Of a stretch of 19,853 nt of DNA, positions 1 to 7,214 are shown piece after piece; position 1 is the stretch's first letter; the number at the start of each line of letters is the position of its first letter. Below the pieces are notes generated by a model that was not told the DNA's origin, ran no database searches, and worked only from the letters and a program-made list of their open reading frames with translations. Both the position numbers and the translations under genes were made by a program. Origin of the DNA: JAAYEB01 sp035306725 (lineage in GTDB: Bacteria; Fibrobacterota; Chitinivibrionia; Chitinivibrionales; Chitinispirillaceae). Location of the stretch: assembly GCA_035306725.1 (NCBI GenBank), contig DATGNN010000073.1, positions 1 through 19,853 of the forward strand. The letters are read 5' to 3'.

Positions 1-72
1 TGTTTTACTCATGCAGATATGATCCTTATGCTTTTAATTGAATACCTTCCGTGTGAAGAACAGATGTATTGA
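1..72 (+). CDS. Possible 3' end of an unidentified gene (partial)
   Basis: Reading frame 1 is open from the left edge to a TGA at 70-72 and would encode 23 residues ending in CEEQMY. The other two plus-strand frames hit stops by position 39. This is too short to identify a family, and an open run of 23 codons can occur by chance in AT-rich DNA. It is listed because it is the only candidate coding sequence left of glgA. No function is proposed. Confidence 0.2.
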   Translation, partial: CFTHADMILMLLIEYLPCEEQMY

Positions 73-359
73 ACTATCTTTTTGGGACAGGAATACTGGT
101 CTGTGGCTGTTGCGGCCATAACGGCTACGGGAAAGCGCGCCGTGTCCTGCCTGTTTTCGTGCGGGCTTTGTCTATAATTCGACTATACCTTTGGCTGAGA
201 TTGCTGCTTGTGAAATTTGTGTTAAACAGGTCTGGTTTTTGCTAAAATGTTTCACCTGAATAGTATTGATTTCTTTATGCGAATATCTTTGTGCTTTGGC
301 CATTATTGTTATAGTGCTTTTTTTGAGGTGGCAGATAACGGGTTAAGTATTGGAGGGTT
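73..359. other. Intergenic region upstream of glgA, no gene recognised
   Basis: No reading frame with family resemblance is visible on either strand. The block at about 95-175 is more G+C-rich than its surroundings and holds several GC clusters, but I could not fold it into a recognisable RNA family. The remainder, from 176, is AT-rich and is the likely promoter region of glgA. A strong ribosome-binding site (GGAGGG, 352-357) sits directly before the glgA ATG. Confidence 0.5.
307..315 (+). promoter_or_regulatory. Candidate extended -10 promoter for glgA
   Basis: TGTTATAGT at 307-315 fits an extended -10 element (TGn followed by a hexamer close to TATAAT). The -35 region about 17 bases upstream (CTTTGT) is poor. 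A second similar element, TGCTAAAAT at 240-248, is an equally weak alternative. If 307-315 is used, the leader before the glgA ATG would be about 38 bases. This is a visual match only. Confidence 0.3.
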
Positions 360-1832
360 ATGTTTATAGTAGAAATCGCTTCTGAATGTGCTCCCGTTGC
401 AAAGGTTGGGGGGCTTGCTGATGTTGTATACGGACTTACGCGTGAGATATCGATTAGGGGCAATGATGTAGAAATTATTTTACCAAAATATGATGTTATG
501 CGTTATGATCAAATATGGGGTTTAACTGTAACTTATGGGGATTTATGGGTTCCATGGTATGGAAGTGCAATTCACTGTACAGTGTGGTTTGGATTTGTCC
601 ATGGACACAAATGTTTCTTTATTGATCCTCATTCAAGCGACAATTATTTTAACCGGAATTTATATTATGGCAGTCATGACGATCCTGTAAGATTTGCTTT
701 TTTCTGCAAAGCAGTGCTTGAATTTCTGTTAAAAACGAATAAAAAGCCGGATATAATTCATTGTCACGATTGGCAGACTGGTCTTGTGCCGGTCCTTTTG
801 TTTGAAATGTACCAGTCTCTTGGAATGTGGGAGCAGCGGGTATGTTTTACAATTCATAATTTTAAACATCAGGGAGTAACCGGAGGAGAAGTGTTGTGGG
901 CAACAGGTTTGGGGCGTCCTGAGTATTTTTTTGATTATGAAAAAATTCGAGACAACAGCAACCCTTTTGCCTTGAATTTTACCAAAGGTGCAATAGTCTA
1001 CTCCAATTTTGTCACAACAGTTTCTCCTCATCATGCGTGGGAAACCCGTTTTACATCACAGGGTTACGGGCTGGAACCCACACTTGAAAAATACCACGAC
1101 AAATATGGAGGAATTCTTAATGGTGTAGAATATGATGTATGGAATCCGCAAATAGACAGGTTTATACCAGCTCAGTATTCAAAGGATTCGATTGAGGAAA
1201 AATACCGCAATAAAGAAGCACTTCGTGACCGTCTTTGGCTAAATAAAAACATTAAGCCTGTTATTTCTTATATCGGACGGCTTGATGGGCAGAAAGGGCT
1301 GGATTTGATATATCATGCAGCTTTTTTTGCTCTTCAGAGAGGTGCTCAGTTTGTATTGCTTGGACTCGGTTCCAATCAGGAGATTAATGACCGTTTCGGT
1401 TTTTTGAAAAATCAGCTGAACGATAACCCGGATTGTCATATTGAAATTGGATTTGATGAAGAACTGGCACATCTGATTTATGCTGGTTCTGATATGGTTA
1501 TTGTCCCAAGTGTTTTTGAACCTTGTGGACTAACTCAGATGATTGCGTTAAAATATGGTACAATACCTGTTGTGAGATCTGTAGGAGGTTTGACCAATAC
1601 TGTTTTTGATCGGGATTTTTCAGAAAAGCCATGGTGGGAACGTAATGGATATACGTTCAGGGATTTGAATAATCAGGGGATTGAATCTGCGATGGTGCGG
1701 GCGATAGGACTTTATTATGATTATCCGAAGCATTTCAGGCAGCTTATGCTTAATGGTATGCAATATGATTTTTCCTGGAATTATCCGGGAACACATTATC
1801 TTAATATATTTGAACACATAAGACATAAATAG
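360..1832 (+). CDS. glgA: Glycogen (starch) synthase, GT5 family
   Basis: Transfers glucose from ADP-glucose (or UDP-glucose) to the non-reducing end of an alpha-1,4-glucan in the cytoplasm, building storage glycogen. The 490-residue length is normal for GT5. The N-terminal half carries the donor-binding motif KVGGLADVV at residues 15-23 (usually KVGGLGDVV), then the family stretches IHCHDWQTG and TIHNFKHQG. The C-terminal GT-B half has ISYIGRLDGQKG and FEPCGLTQM, in which E387 corresponds to the conserved catalytic-site Glu, followed by RSVGGLTNTV. The ATG at 360 follows GGAGGG at 352-357. The GH57 gene starts 16 bases after the stop, so the two are probably cotranscribed as an alpha-glucan unit. 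The G-to-A change in the first motif is mild and occurs among homologues. Identification is firm; sugar-nucleotide preference is not visible. Confidence 0.96.
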   Translation: MFIVEIASECAPVAKVGGLADVVYGLTREISIRGNDVEIILPKYDVMRYDQIWGLTVTYGDLWVPWYGSAIHCTVWFGFVHGHKCFFIDPHSSDNYFNRNLYYGSHDDPVRFAFFCKAVLEFLLKTNKKPDIIHCHDWQTGLVPVLLFEMYQSLGMWEQRVCFTIHNFKHQGVTGGEVLWATGLGRPEYFFDYEKIRDNSNPFALNFTKGAIVYSNFVTTVSPHHAWETRFTSQGYGLEPTLEKYHDKYGGILNGVEYDVWNPQIDRFIPAQYSKDSIEEKYRNKEALRDRLWLNKNIKPVISYIGRLDGQKGLDLIYHAAFFALQRGAQFVLLGLGSNQEINDRFGFLKNQLNDNPDCHIEIGFDEELAHLIYAGSDMVIVPSVFEPCGLTQMIALKYGTIPVVRSVGGLTNTVFDRDFSEKPWWERNGYTFRDLNNQGIESAMVRAIGLYYDYPKHFRQLMLNGMQYDFSWNYPGTHYLNIFEHIRHK

Positions 1833-1848
1833 ATGAGAGGAGTGTTTA

Positions 1849-3312
1849 ATGAAATCTCAAGAATTTCCGGAGTACGTTAATGGATTACCTAATATCACTG
1901 GTACAGAGTATCTCGAAAGGATAAAAGAGAAGTCAAAGCAACCGGTTTTTCTTTCAAGGAGTTCGGTGTCGTTTGATTCAATCAAAAGTGCTGCTGCGAT
2001 TGCTCTTCACATGCATCAGCCGCTTATTCCAGCCGGGGGAACAGATCTTTCGACAGCTGAATTAATCAGTAATTTGCAATATATGATGGAAAATCAGGGA
2101 ATCGGAGATAATCATAACGCACCTGTTTTTCAATGGTGTTACAAACGGATGGGTGAATTCATACCCCAGCTGATTCATGAGGGAAAGCAGCCCCGAGTGA
2201 TGCTTGAGTATTCAGGAACCCTTTTTCACGGGCTTCGTAAAATGGGTTTAAATGATGTAATTGATAACCTTAAAAGAATAACTCTTGATGATCAGTACTG
2301 GCATGCTGTAGAGTGGTTAGGGTGTCCGTGGGGACATGCTGTTGCACCATCAACACCTGTTCAGGATTACAGACTTCACGTGCAGGCATGGCAAAAACAT
2401 TTTGCCGGAATTTTTGGCATTGATGCACTCGAAAGGGTCAGAGGGTTTTCACCTTCAGAAATGGCTCTTCCAAATCATCCTGATACAGCTTATGAATTTG
2501 TTAAAACGCTTGTTGACTTTGGTTTTAAGTGGGTTTTGGTTCAGGAGCATACGGTTGAACTGCCAAATGGTAATGGAGTGGAACGGAAGCATATCCCGCA
2601 TCGCCTTGTATGTAAAAATTCCTCAGGAAAAGAGATCAGTATAGTTGCCATAATAAAAACACAGGGAAGTGATACTAAACTGGTTGCGCAGATGCAGCCC
2701 TGGTATGAAGCAAAAAGCTTGTCGAAATGGGAACTCGGGAAAAAACAGATTCCACCTCTTGTAACACAGATTGCTGATGGAGAGAATGGTGGTGTCATGA
2801 TGAATGAATTTCCTGGAAAATATATGGAAGTTGTAAGGGAGGCGAGTGGCTCAGAAACTCCAATGATGAATGTTACAGAATATCTGGAACATCTTTCGAA
2901 TGCAGGTATAAGTGAAAAAGATTTTCCTGAGGTTCAGCCTTTATTTCAGAAAAAAATTTGGGACAGAATGAAAAGTGGCGATGGCTCCGAGAAACTTCAT
3001 AAAGTTATTCAGGAATTAAAAAAAGAAGACAATAGATTTCACATGGAAGGTGGAAGCTGGACTAATGATATTTCATGGGTCAGGGGGTATTCCGATGTCC
3101 TCGATCCGATAGATAAATTAAGTGCAGCTTTCAATGAAAAAATACTCAATAAAAAAATCCCGACAGGTGAATTTCGTTACATTAATGCTCTTTTTCATCT
3201 GCTTGTTTCGGAGACGAGCTGTTATCGTTACTGGGGGCAGGGAATCTGGACTGATTATGCAAAAGAAATTTGTCGTAGGGGGATGGCTATTCTGGATAAT
3301 GATTTTTCCTGA
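1849..3312 (+). CDS. GH57-family glycoside hydrolase or glucan-modifying enzyme
   Basis: Predicted alpha-glucan-acting enzyme of glycoside hydrolase family 57, a family that includes alpha-amylases, branching enzymes and 4-alpha-glucanotransferases. The 487-residue protein has the family's first motif HMHQP at residues 54-58, a second-motif-like EYSGTL, and GFSPSE at 199-204. In the last, E204 sits where the GH57 nucleophile Glu is expected, and VQEHTVE follows. Near the C terminus GGSWTNDISWVRGY resembles the last conserved block. I cannot place the acid/base Asp with confidence. No signal peptide is visible, so it is probably cytoplasmic. The first 45 residues precede the catalytic barrel. 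The ATG at 1849 follows GAGAGGAG at 1835-1842, 16 bases after glgA. The pairing with glycogen synthase suggests branching, transfer or trimming of glycogen; the exact reaction is inferred, not seen. Confidence 0.75.
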   Translation: MKSQEFPEYVNGLPNITGTEYLERIKEKSKQPVFLSRSSVSFDSIKSAAAIALHMHQPLIPAGGTDLSTAELISNLQYMMENQGIGDNHNAPVFQWCYKRMGEFIPQLIHEGKQPRVMLEYSGTLFHGLRKMGLNDVIDNLKRITLDDQYWHAVEWLGCPWGHAVAPSTPVQDYRLHVQAWQKHFAGIFGIDALERVRGFSPSEMALPNHPDTAYEFVKTLVDFGFKWVLVQEHTVELPNGNGVERKHIPHRLVCKNSSGKEISIVAIIKTQGSDTKLVAQMQPWYEAKSLSKWELGKKQIPPLVTQIADGENGGVMMNEFPGKYMEVVREASGSETPMMNVTEYLEHLSNAGISEKDFPEVQPLFQKKIWDRMKSGDGSEKLHKVIQELKKEDNRFHMEGGSWTNDISWVRGYSDVLDPIDKLSAAFNEKILNKKIPTGEFRYINALFHLLVSETSCYRYWGQGIWTDYAKEICRRGMAILDNDFS

Positions 3313-3488
3313 TAAATCGTTTTAATAAGATATTAATGTGGCATAGATCGGTTGAAACGGTACGTATCAGGAACAGTTTTTAACAGTACTGGTTTTGTGA
3401 TTTGCCATAGAAGTGTATCTCCTGGTGATCAACAAGACAGACATAAATAATGATAATTGGGTAAAATTTATTTTGGATAATGTGATTT

Positions 3489-3525
3489 TCAGATATGTGC
3501 AAAATTCGCACATATCTGATTTTTT
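3489..3525 (+). terminator. Rho-independent terminator between the GH57 gene and the pseudouridine synthase
   Basis: A perfect 12-bp stem (TCAGATATGTGC at 3489-3500 pairing with 3508-3519) with a 7-base loop is followed at once by a run of T at 3520-3525. It lies about 177 bases after the GH57 stop and ends only about 21 bases before the next start codon. That leaves no room for a promoter between the terminator and the following gene. Confidence 0.8.
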
Positions 3526-3546
3526 ATTTAATGATCAGGTTAATTG

Positions 3547-4245
3547 ATGGATTGTGAAAAAAACGTTTTTTTCAGACTCATTGAGCATAATGAAGACTTT
3601 GTTCTTATAAGTAAAAATCCGGGAGTGCATTTTCATAAAAATGATGGATTTTGCGGTCTTTGTGCCTGGGTTAAAAATATTATCGGTTGTAATAAGCTTT
3701 ATCCACTCCACAGACTTGACACCATGACATCCGGATTGATCCTGTTTGCAAAAAACAGGTCTTCTGTAAAAGAGCTTGCAGACCAGTTTGCATCTCAAAG
3801 TATCGAAAAATACTATCTGGCTATTGGAGGAAATAAACCGGTAAAAAAACAGGGCAGGGTTATTGGTACTATGGTGAGAAGTCGCAGGGGAGGCTGGAAG
3901 CTAATGGCGTTAGTAGAGTACAATCGTGCGATAACCAGCTTTTTGAGTGCTGGTTTGGGAAATGGTTTCAGACTCTACTTATGTAAACCTCTGACCGGCA
4001 AAACACATCAGATACGGGTTGCACTTAAAGCTATTGGTGCACCGGTATTTGGAGATCCAAAATATGGAAAAGCTGTTTATGATAACGGAGCAGACCGTGG
4101 TTATCTTCATTCTTACGCATTAAAATTCAGTTTAAAGGGAAAAGAGTTCAAGTTCATAGATACACCAGTCTGCGGTAAACTGTTTTTGTCAGAAGAGTTT
4201 AAAAGAACTTTTGAAAAATTTGCTGACCCCTGGAATCTGCTTTAG
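3547..4245 (+). CDS. RluA-family pseudouridine synthase
   Basis: Isomerises a uridine in rRNA or tRNA to pseudouridine. The signature HRLDTMTSGLILFAKN contains the catalytic Asp (D58 from the ATG start), and the C-terminal GKTHQIRVALKAIGAPVFGDPKYG is the usual RluA/TruC-type block. At 232 residues it is a short catalytic-domain-only member with no N-terminal S4 domain, so its target (23S rRNA or tRNA) cannot be assigned. TTG at 3544 and ATG at 3547 are adjacent possible starts. I chose ATG because the AGG at 3537-3539 is suitably spaced, although the ribosome-binding site is weak. The gene stands alone between a terminator just upstream and the convergent lipoprotein gene. How it is transcribed past the upstream terminator is unclear. 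Confidence 0.88.
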   Translation: MDCEKNVFFRLIEHNEDFVLISKNPGVHFHKNDGFCGLCAWVKNIIGCNKLYPLHRLDTMTSGLILFAKNRSSVKELADQFASQSIEKYYLAIGGNKPVKKQGRVIGTMVRSRRGGWKLMALVEYNRAITSFLSAGLGNGFRLYLCKPLTGKTHQIRVALKAIGAPVFGDPKYGKAVYDNGADRGYLHSYALKFSLKGKEFKFIDTPVCGKLFLSEEFKRTFEKFADPWNLL

Positions 4246-4389
4246 GCACATGACACTCGGGGTTCGAATTATGTTTAATAAACCAAATTCGTTATTGTTA
4301 GAGTGCAAATACCGAAAGTGTGTTATGGAGAAGCCATTAGAATGCCAGGGTTAGCCTGAAGTGCTTTGGGGTTACAGGTGCATAAACAT
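4246..4389. other. Intergenic region between convergent genes
   Basis: About 140 bases follow the pseudouridine synthase stop. No hairpin with a T-tract serving the plus-strand gene was found here, and no coding sequence or recognisable RNA. The bidirectional-looking stem at 4393-4418 may also serve the plus strand, but its plus-side T-run is only three bases. Confidence 0.5.
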
Positions 4390-4418
4390 AAAAAACCCGG
4401 ATGTTAAAACCCGGGTTT
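4390..4418 (-). terminator. Rho-independent terminator of the lipoprotein gene
   Basis: AAACCCGG at 4393-4400 pairs perfectly with CCGGGTTT at 4411-4418 around a 10-base loop. Read on the minus strand the stem is followed by a T-run formed by the A-run ending at 4395, extending to 4390. It lies about 25 bases beyond the stop codon of the lipoprotein gene. Confidence 0.8.
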
Positions 4419-4442
4419 AAAAAAATTAAGAAAAAGGAGGAA

Positions 4443-5474
4443 TTATTTGAAAAACTTTTCGCTGAAGTGATCTCCGTTTTCATATACCAGTTGTGCGATT
4501 TCTGCTTTTGGAGCAGGAAAATTCATTTTTAATTTTGCTTCATGTTCCTGATCAAGCATTTCCGGGAAAACTTTTCCAGGCATAGCCTTGTAACTGTTTC
4601 CGTTTACATCTATAAGAGTGAAATCTGTTGTTTTGAGCCTGAGTGGGTTGTATGAATAGTTATAGATATCGATTATGGCACGAACTGTTTTACCTCTTCT
4701 TTGGGTAGTAGGAACTGCGAGAAGAATATCGTATTTATTTATTTTCTTGAAAATTGTTGAATCCGGAATAGGGTCTATGACTCTGAGGTATGCAGAATAG
4801 GTTGAAACATTTGCTTTTCTCAGAGTGCTTAAAAGATTTTTAGCTTCTTCATGGGTAGAATCGAAATAAAGAGCGGTTAATGCCCAGAATTCAGCTCTGA
4901 TCATGTCTTCTTCATCTTCGTTGAGTTTTCCGTTGTTGTAATCCATGTCAGCCATTTCATAGTTATCCTGAGCCAGTTTAGCTGTTAATTCTTTCCTTTT
5001 TTCTTTTATTGGACTTGGGTCATTAGCTTTAATAATAGCCGAATCAATAAGGTCGAGAGCATCATCGTATCTTTCTTTTGAGACAGCTGAGTCTGCAAGT
5101 TGAGTGAGAAAGATTGCATATTGCTGTTTTAAATCGGGTTGTATATCTGTTTCGCCGATAAATTTTTCTATGTCTTCTCTTATTAATGGAATAGCTTCCA
5201 TGTGAGCAGCACCTTCTTCGCGGATCATATTTGCTCTTGTAAGAGCCATTTCTATGAAACGATTTTTAAGTTTTGGACTTACTTTATCCGGTTTTTCTTT
5301 AATGGCTTTATCATACATCATGTAGGCTGTTTTAAGTTGAAGCCTTTTCTGGTTGCCTTCGAGTTTTTGTGATGCTCTGTAGGCAGCATCACCTTTTTTC
5401 TCTGAAGGTGATGAGCAGGACATAACCATAGCCAAAACGCTTAAGCTGACTACTATTTTCCAAACCGCTTTCAT
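4443..5474 (-). CDS. Lipoprotein with helical-repeat-like body and C-terminal beta-rich domain, function unknown
   Basis: No specific family is recognised. From the chosen start the 343-residue protein begins MKAVWKIVV, then a hydrophobic segment ending in the lipobox VMSC with the lipidated Cys at residue 20, so it should be membrane-anchored on the periplasmic side. Residues about 25-220 are charged and helix-rich, with tetratricopeptide-like spacing (for example KTAYMMYDKAIKEKPDK and KERYDDALDLIDSAI). The last 110 residues look beta-rich, with VRAIIDIYNYSYNPLRL and FTLIDVNGNSYKAMPG, reminiscent of DUF4352-like immunoglobulin-type domains in extracytoplasmic proteins. An upstream ATG at 5486 is in frame, but its own codons form the GGAGGA that serves the ATG at 5474. 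The gene is monocistronic, divergent from the nucleotidyltransferase gene. A structural or assembly role in the envelope is only a guess. Confidence 0.8.
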   Translation of the reverse strand: MKAVWKIVVSLSVLAMVMSCSSPSEKKGDAAYRASQKLEGNQKRLQLKTAYMMYDKAIKEKPDKVSPKLKNRFIEMALTRANMIREEGAAHMEAIPLIREDIEKFIGETDIQPDLKQQYAIFLTQLADSAVSKERYDDALDLIDSAIIKANDPSPIKEKRKELTAKLAQDNYEMADMDYNNGKLNEDEEDMIRAEFWALTALYFDSTHEEAKNLLSTLRKANVSTYSAYLRVIDPIPDSTIFKKINKYDILLAVPTTQRRGKTVRAIIDIYNYSYNPLRLKTTDFTLIDVNGNSYKAMPGKVFPEMLDQEHEAKLKMNFPAPKAEIAQLVYENGDHFSEKFFK

Positions 5475-5478
5475 GTAT

Positions 5479-5484
5479 TCCTCC
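5479..5484 (-). promoter_or_regulatory. Ribosome-binding site that decides the lipoprotein start
   Basis: On the minus strand GGAGGA occupies 5484-5479, four to five bases before the ATG at 5474. The upstream in-frame ATG at 5486 overlaps this element and has no comparable site before it. The signal peptide also begins more naturally (MKAVWK) at 5474. Confidence 0.8.
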
Positions 5485-5526
5485 ATTTTTTATTTGTGTT
5501 AGCAGGTCTTATCATGAATAAGAATA

Positions 5527-5555
5527 AAGATGCTTTTCTCCTAAGGCATTGTCAA
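5527..5555 (-). promoter_or_regulatory. Candidate promoter of the lipoprotein gene
   Basis: On the minus strand a consensus -35 TTGACA lies at 5555-5550. Seventeen bases downstream is CATCTT (5532-5527), a weak match to a -10 hexamer. The predicted transcript would start about 45 bases before the ATG. The perfect -35 is the main support and the poor -10 keeps confidence low. Confidence 0.35.
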
Positions 5556-5693
5556 TAGAAATGAACTATATCAGTTGCTAAAAGTTCTAAATGACACATA
5601 TATTATCACAGAAAGAACTGTTTTGATTTATTTTGAGCCAATTTGAAGCTATAAAGTGTGGTACAGGTTTAAAATTTGAGGGAAAAATGATTG

Positions 5694-7034
5694 ATGGAGA
5701 AAGATGAATCACAGAAAAAACGGGCTGCTGCCAGGTCTCTGGTTGAAAGACTGGTTTCACAAGGTTACAAGGCACTTTTTGCTGGCGGTTACGTCAGGGA
5801 TATGCTAATGGGAAATGAGGAATACGGGGATATTGATATTGCAACTGATGCAACGCCGGAAGAGGTTCAGAAAGTTTTTTCGCATACTGTAGGGGTTGGT
5901 GAGCAGTTTGGGGTAATGATTGTAATTCATGAAGGAATTCCTTTTGAGGTAGCTACATTTCGTTCTGATCTGGGGATCGATGACGGGAGGCATCCTGAGG
6001 GTGTAGTTTTTACAGATCCTCAAAGCGATGCACACAGGAGAGATTTTTCTATTAACGGGATGTTTTATGATCCGATAGAAGGAAAAATACTGGATTATGT
6101 TTCTGGGGGAGAAGATATAAAGAGGAAGATTATTCGTTCAATAGGAAATCCGGACAGAAGATTCAGTGAAGATTATCTCAGGATGTTGAGGGCGATCAGA
6201 TTTGCTGCACGGTTTAACTTTAAAATTGAAAAAAATACATGGGCTGCACTGAAAAACAGTTCCAGGGAAATTGAAAGGATTTCTCCGGAGCGTATCTTTT
6301 CCGAGATTGATAAGATGCTTGTTTGCAGGAATTCAGATCAGGCGATTTTACTTTTGAATGAGAGTGGGTTACTTGATTGGGTTATTCCTGAAGTATCTGC
6401 GATGAAAGGGGTTGAGCAGCCACCCGAATTTCATCCGGAAGGGGATGTTTTTGTTCATACTTTAAAAGCTTTAGGGTTACTAAAGGAGGATGTATCTTCG
6501 GTTTTGGGCTGGAGTGTGTTACTTCATGATATAGGAAAGCCGGTTACAATGAGCAGGACAGACCGTATTCGGTTTAATAATCACGACAGAATTGGTGCGG
6601 CTATGGCAAAGCAGGTACTGAGACGACTGCGTGCTTCAAATCTATTGATTGAAAATGTGGGTGCGTGCATAGAAAACCATATGAATTTCATGAATGTGAG
6701 AAAAATGCGCCTGTCTACATTAAAAAAATTTTTGTCACGCAAAACGATTCTGGAAGAACTGGAACTTCATAGAGTAGATTGTCTTGCATGTCATGGCGAT
6801 CTTGAAAACTATTTTTTTATTAAAGAACAACTGGAAAATTTTGAACAGGAACAGATTAAGCCTCAGCCACTTATCGGTGGACGTGAGCTGATCAGTATAG
6901 GTTTGGAGCCGGGACCGGTTTTTGGTAAAATTTTAAGCGAGATATATGATCTTCAACTGGAAGAAAAAATCAGTACCAGGGGAGAGGCATTAAGTGCAGT
7001 GAAAGAAATGTGGAAAAATGAATCTATGAAATAG
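5694..7034 (+). CDS. cca: Class II tRNA nucleotidyltransferase (CCA-adding or related) with HD domain
   Basis: Adds nucleotides to the 3' end of tRNA (CCA, or a part of it). The N-terminal nucleotidyltransferase domain has GGYVRD at residues 31-36, the metal-binding pair in DIDIA (D46, D48), and the neck motifs RRDFSINGMFYDP and EDYLRMLRAIRFAARF. An HD-type segment LLHDIGKP (H278, D279) occupies the C-terminal half, with further histidines in NNHDRIG and IENHMNF. The 446-residue length is usual for HD-bearing bacterial members. TTG at 5691 and ATG at 5694 are adjacent; ATG is preferred, after GAGGG at 5678-5682. Class II CCA-adding, A-adding, CC-adding enzymes and poly(A) polymerase share these motifs, so the product could differ. 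No second homologue is visible here to suggest a split CC/A system. The gene is probably transcribed alone. Confidence 0.88.
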   Translation: MEKDESQKKRAAARSLVERLVSQGYKALFAGGYVRDMLMGNEEYGDIDIATDATPEEVQKVFSHTVGVGEQFGVMIVIHEGIPFEVATFRSDLGIDDGRHPEGVVFTDPQSDAHRRDFSINGMFYDPIEGKILDYVSGGEDIKRKIIRSIGNPDRRFSEDYLRMLRAIRFAARFNFKIEKNTWAALKNSSREIERISPERIFSEIDKMLVCRNSDQAILLLNESGLLDWVIPEVSAMKGVEQPPEFHPEGDVFVHTLKALGLLKEDVSSVLGWSVLLHDIGKPVTMSRTDRIRFNNHDRIGAAMAKQVLRRLRASNLLIENVGACIENHMNFMNVRKMRLSTLKKFLSRKTILEELELHRVDCLACHGDLENYFFIKEQLENFEQEQIKPQPLIGGRELISIGLEPGPVFGKILSEIYDLQLEEKISTRGEALSAVKEMWKNESMK

Positions 7035-7164
7035 CTGGTAGTTTTCCAGGCAGGGCCGGATTGTGTGCAGGAATCTATTTATTTTTAATTGGAATCTTAT
7101 TAATGTTGGTTTGCATTACCATAGGCAATTTAGTATATTAAATAGATTTTTGAGCTTGAAAGTT
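7035..7164. other. Intergenic region between the nucleotidyltransferase gene and rimP
   Basis: AT-rich sequence with no coding potential seen. It contains the candidate rimP promoter (7111-7139) and runs into the terminator-like hairpin that begins at 7165. Confidence 0.5.
7111..7139 (+). promoter_or_regulatory. Candidate promoter for the rimP-nusA operon
   Basis: TTGCAT at 7111-7116 and TATATT at 7134-7139 are separated by 17 bases; the -10 differs from consensus at one position. The start would be near 7146, about 20 bases before a terminator-like hairpin and about 70 bases before the rimP ATG. The -35 match is only three of six, and AT-rich DNA gives chance matches. Confidence 0.4.
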
Positions 7165-7187
7165 AGACGGGCGAACAGCCCGTTTTT
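7165..7187 (+). terminator. Terminator-like hairpin directly before rimP-nusA (possible attenuator)
   Basis: ACGGGC (7167-7172) pairs with GCCCGT (7178-7183) around the loop GAACA, and T residues continue to 7187. The stem is short (six Watson-Crick pairs, extendable by a G-T and an A-T pair). It ends 27 bases before the preferred rimP ATG. It may simply terminate the upstream gene, or it may attenuate transcription into the rimP-nusA-infB operon. Confidence 0.7.
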
Positions 7188-7214
7188 AGTATGCATATAT
7201 CTGTGAGATTGATC

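Noticed and set aside
4261..4269. GGTTCGAAT resembling a tRNA T-loop
   Set aside because: The flanking bases do not pair as a T-arm, and no acceptor, D or anticodon stems could be found around it.
4434..4463. Strong plus-strand ribosome-binding-like AAAGGAGG followed by a TTG
   Set aside because: The TTG frame stops after a few codons and the site lies at the 3' end of the minus-strand lipoprotein gene; the match is fortuitous.
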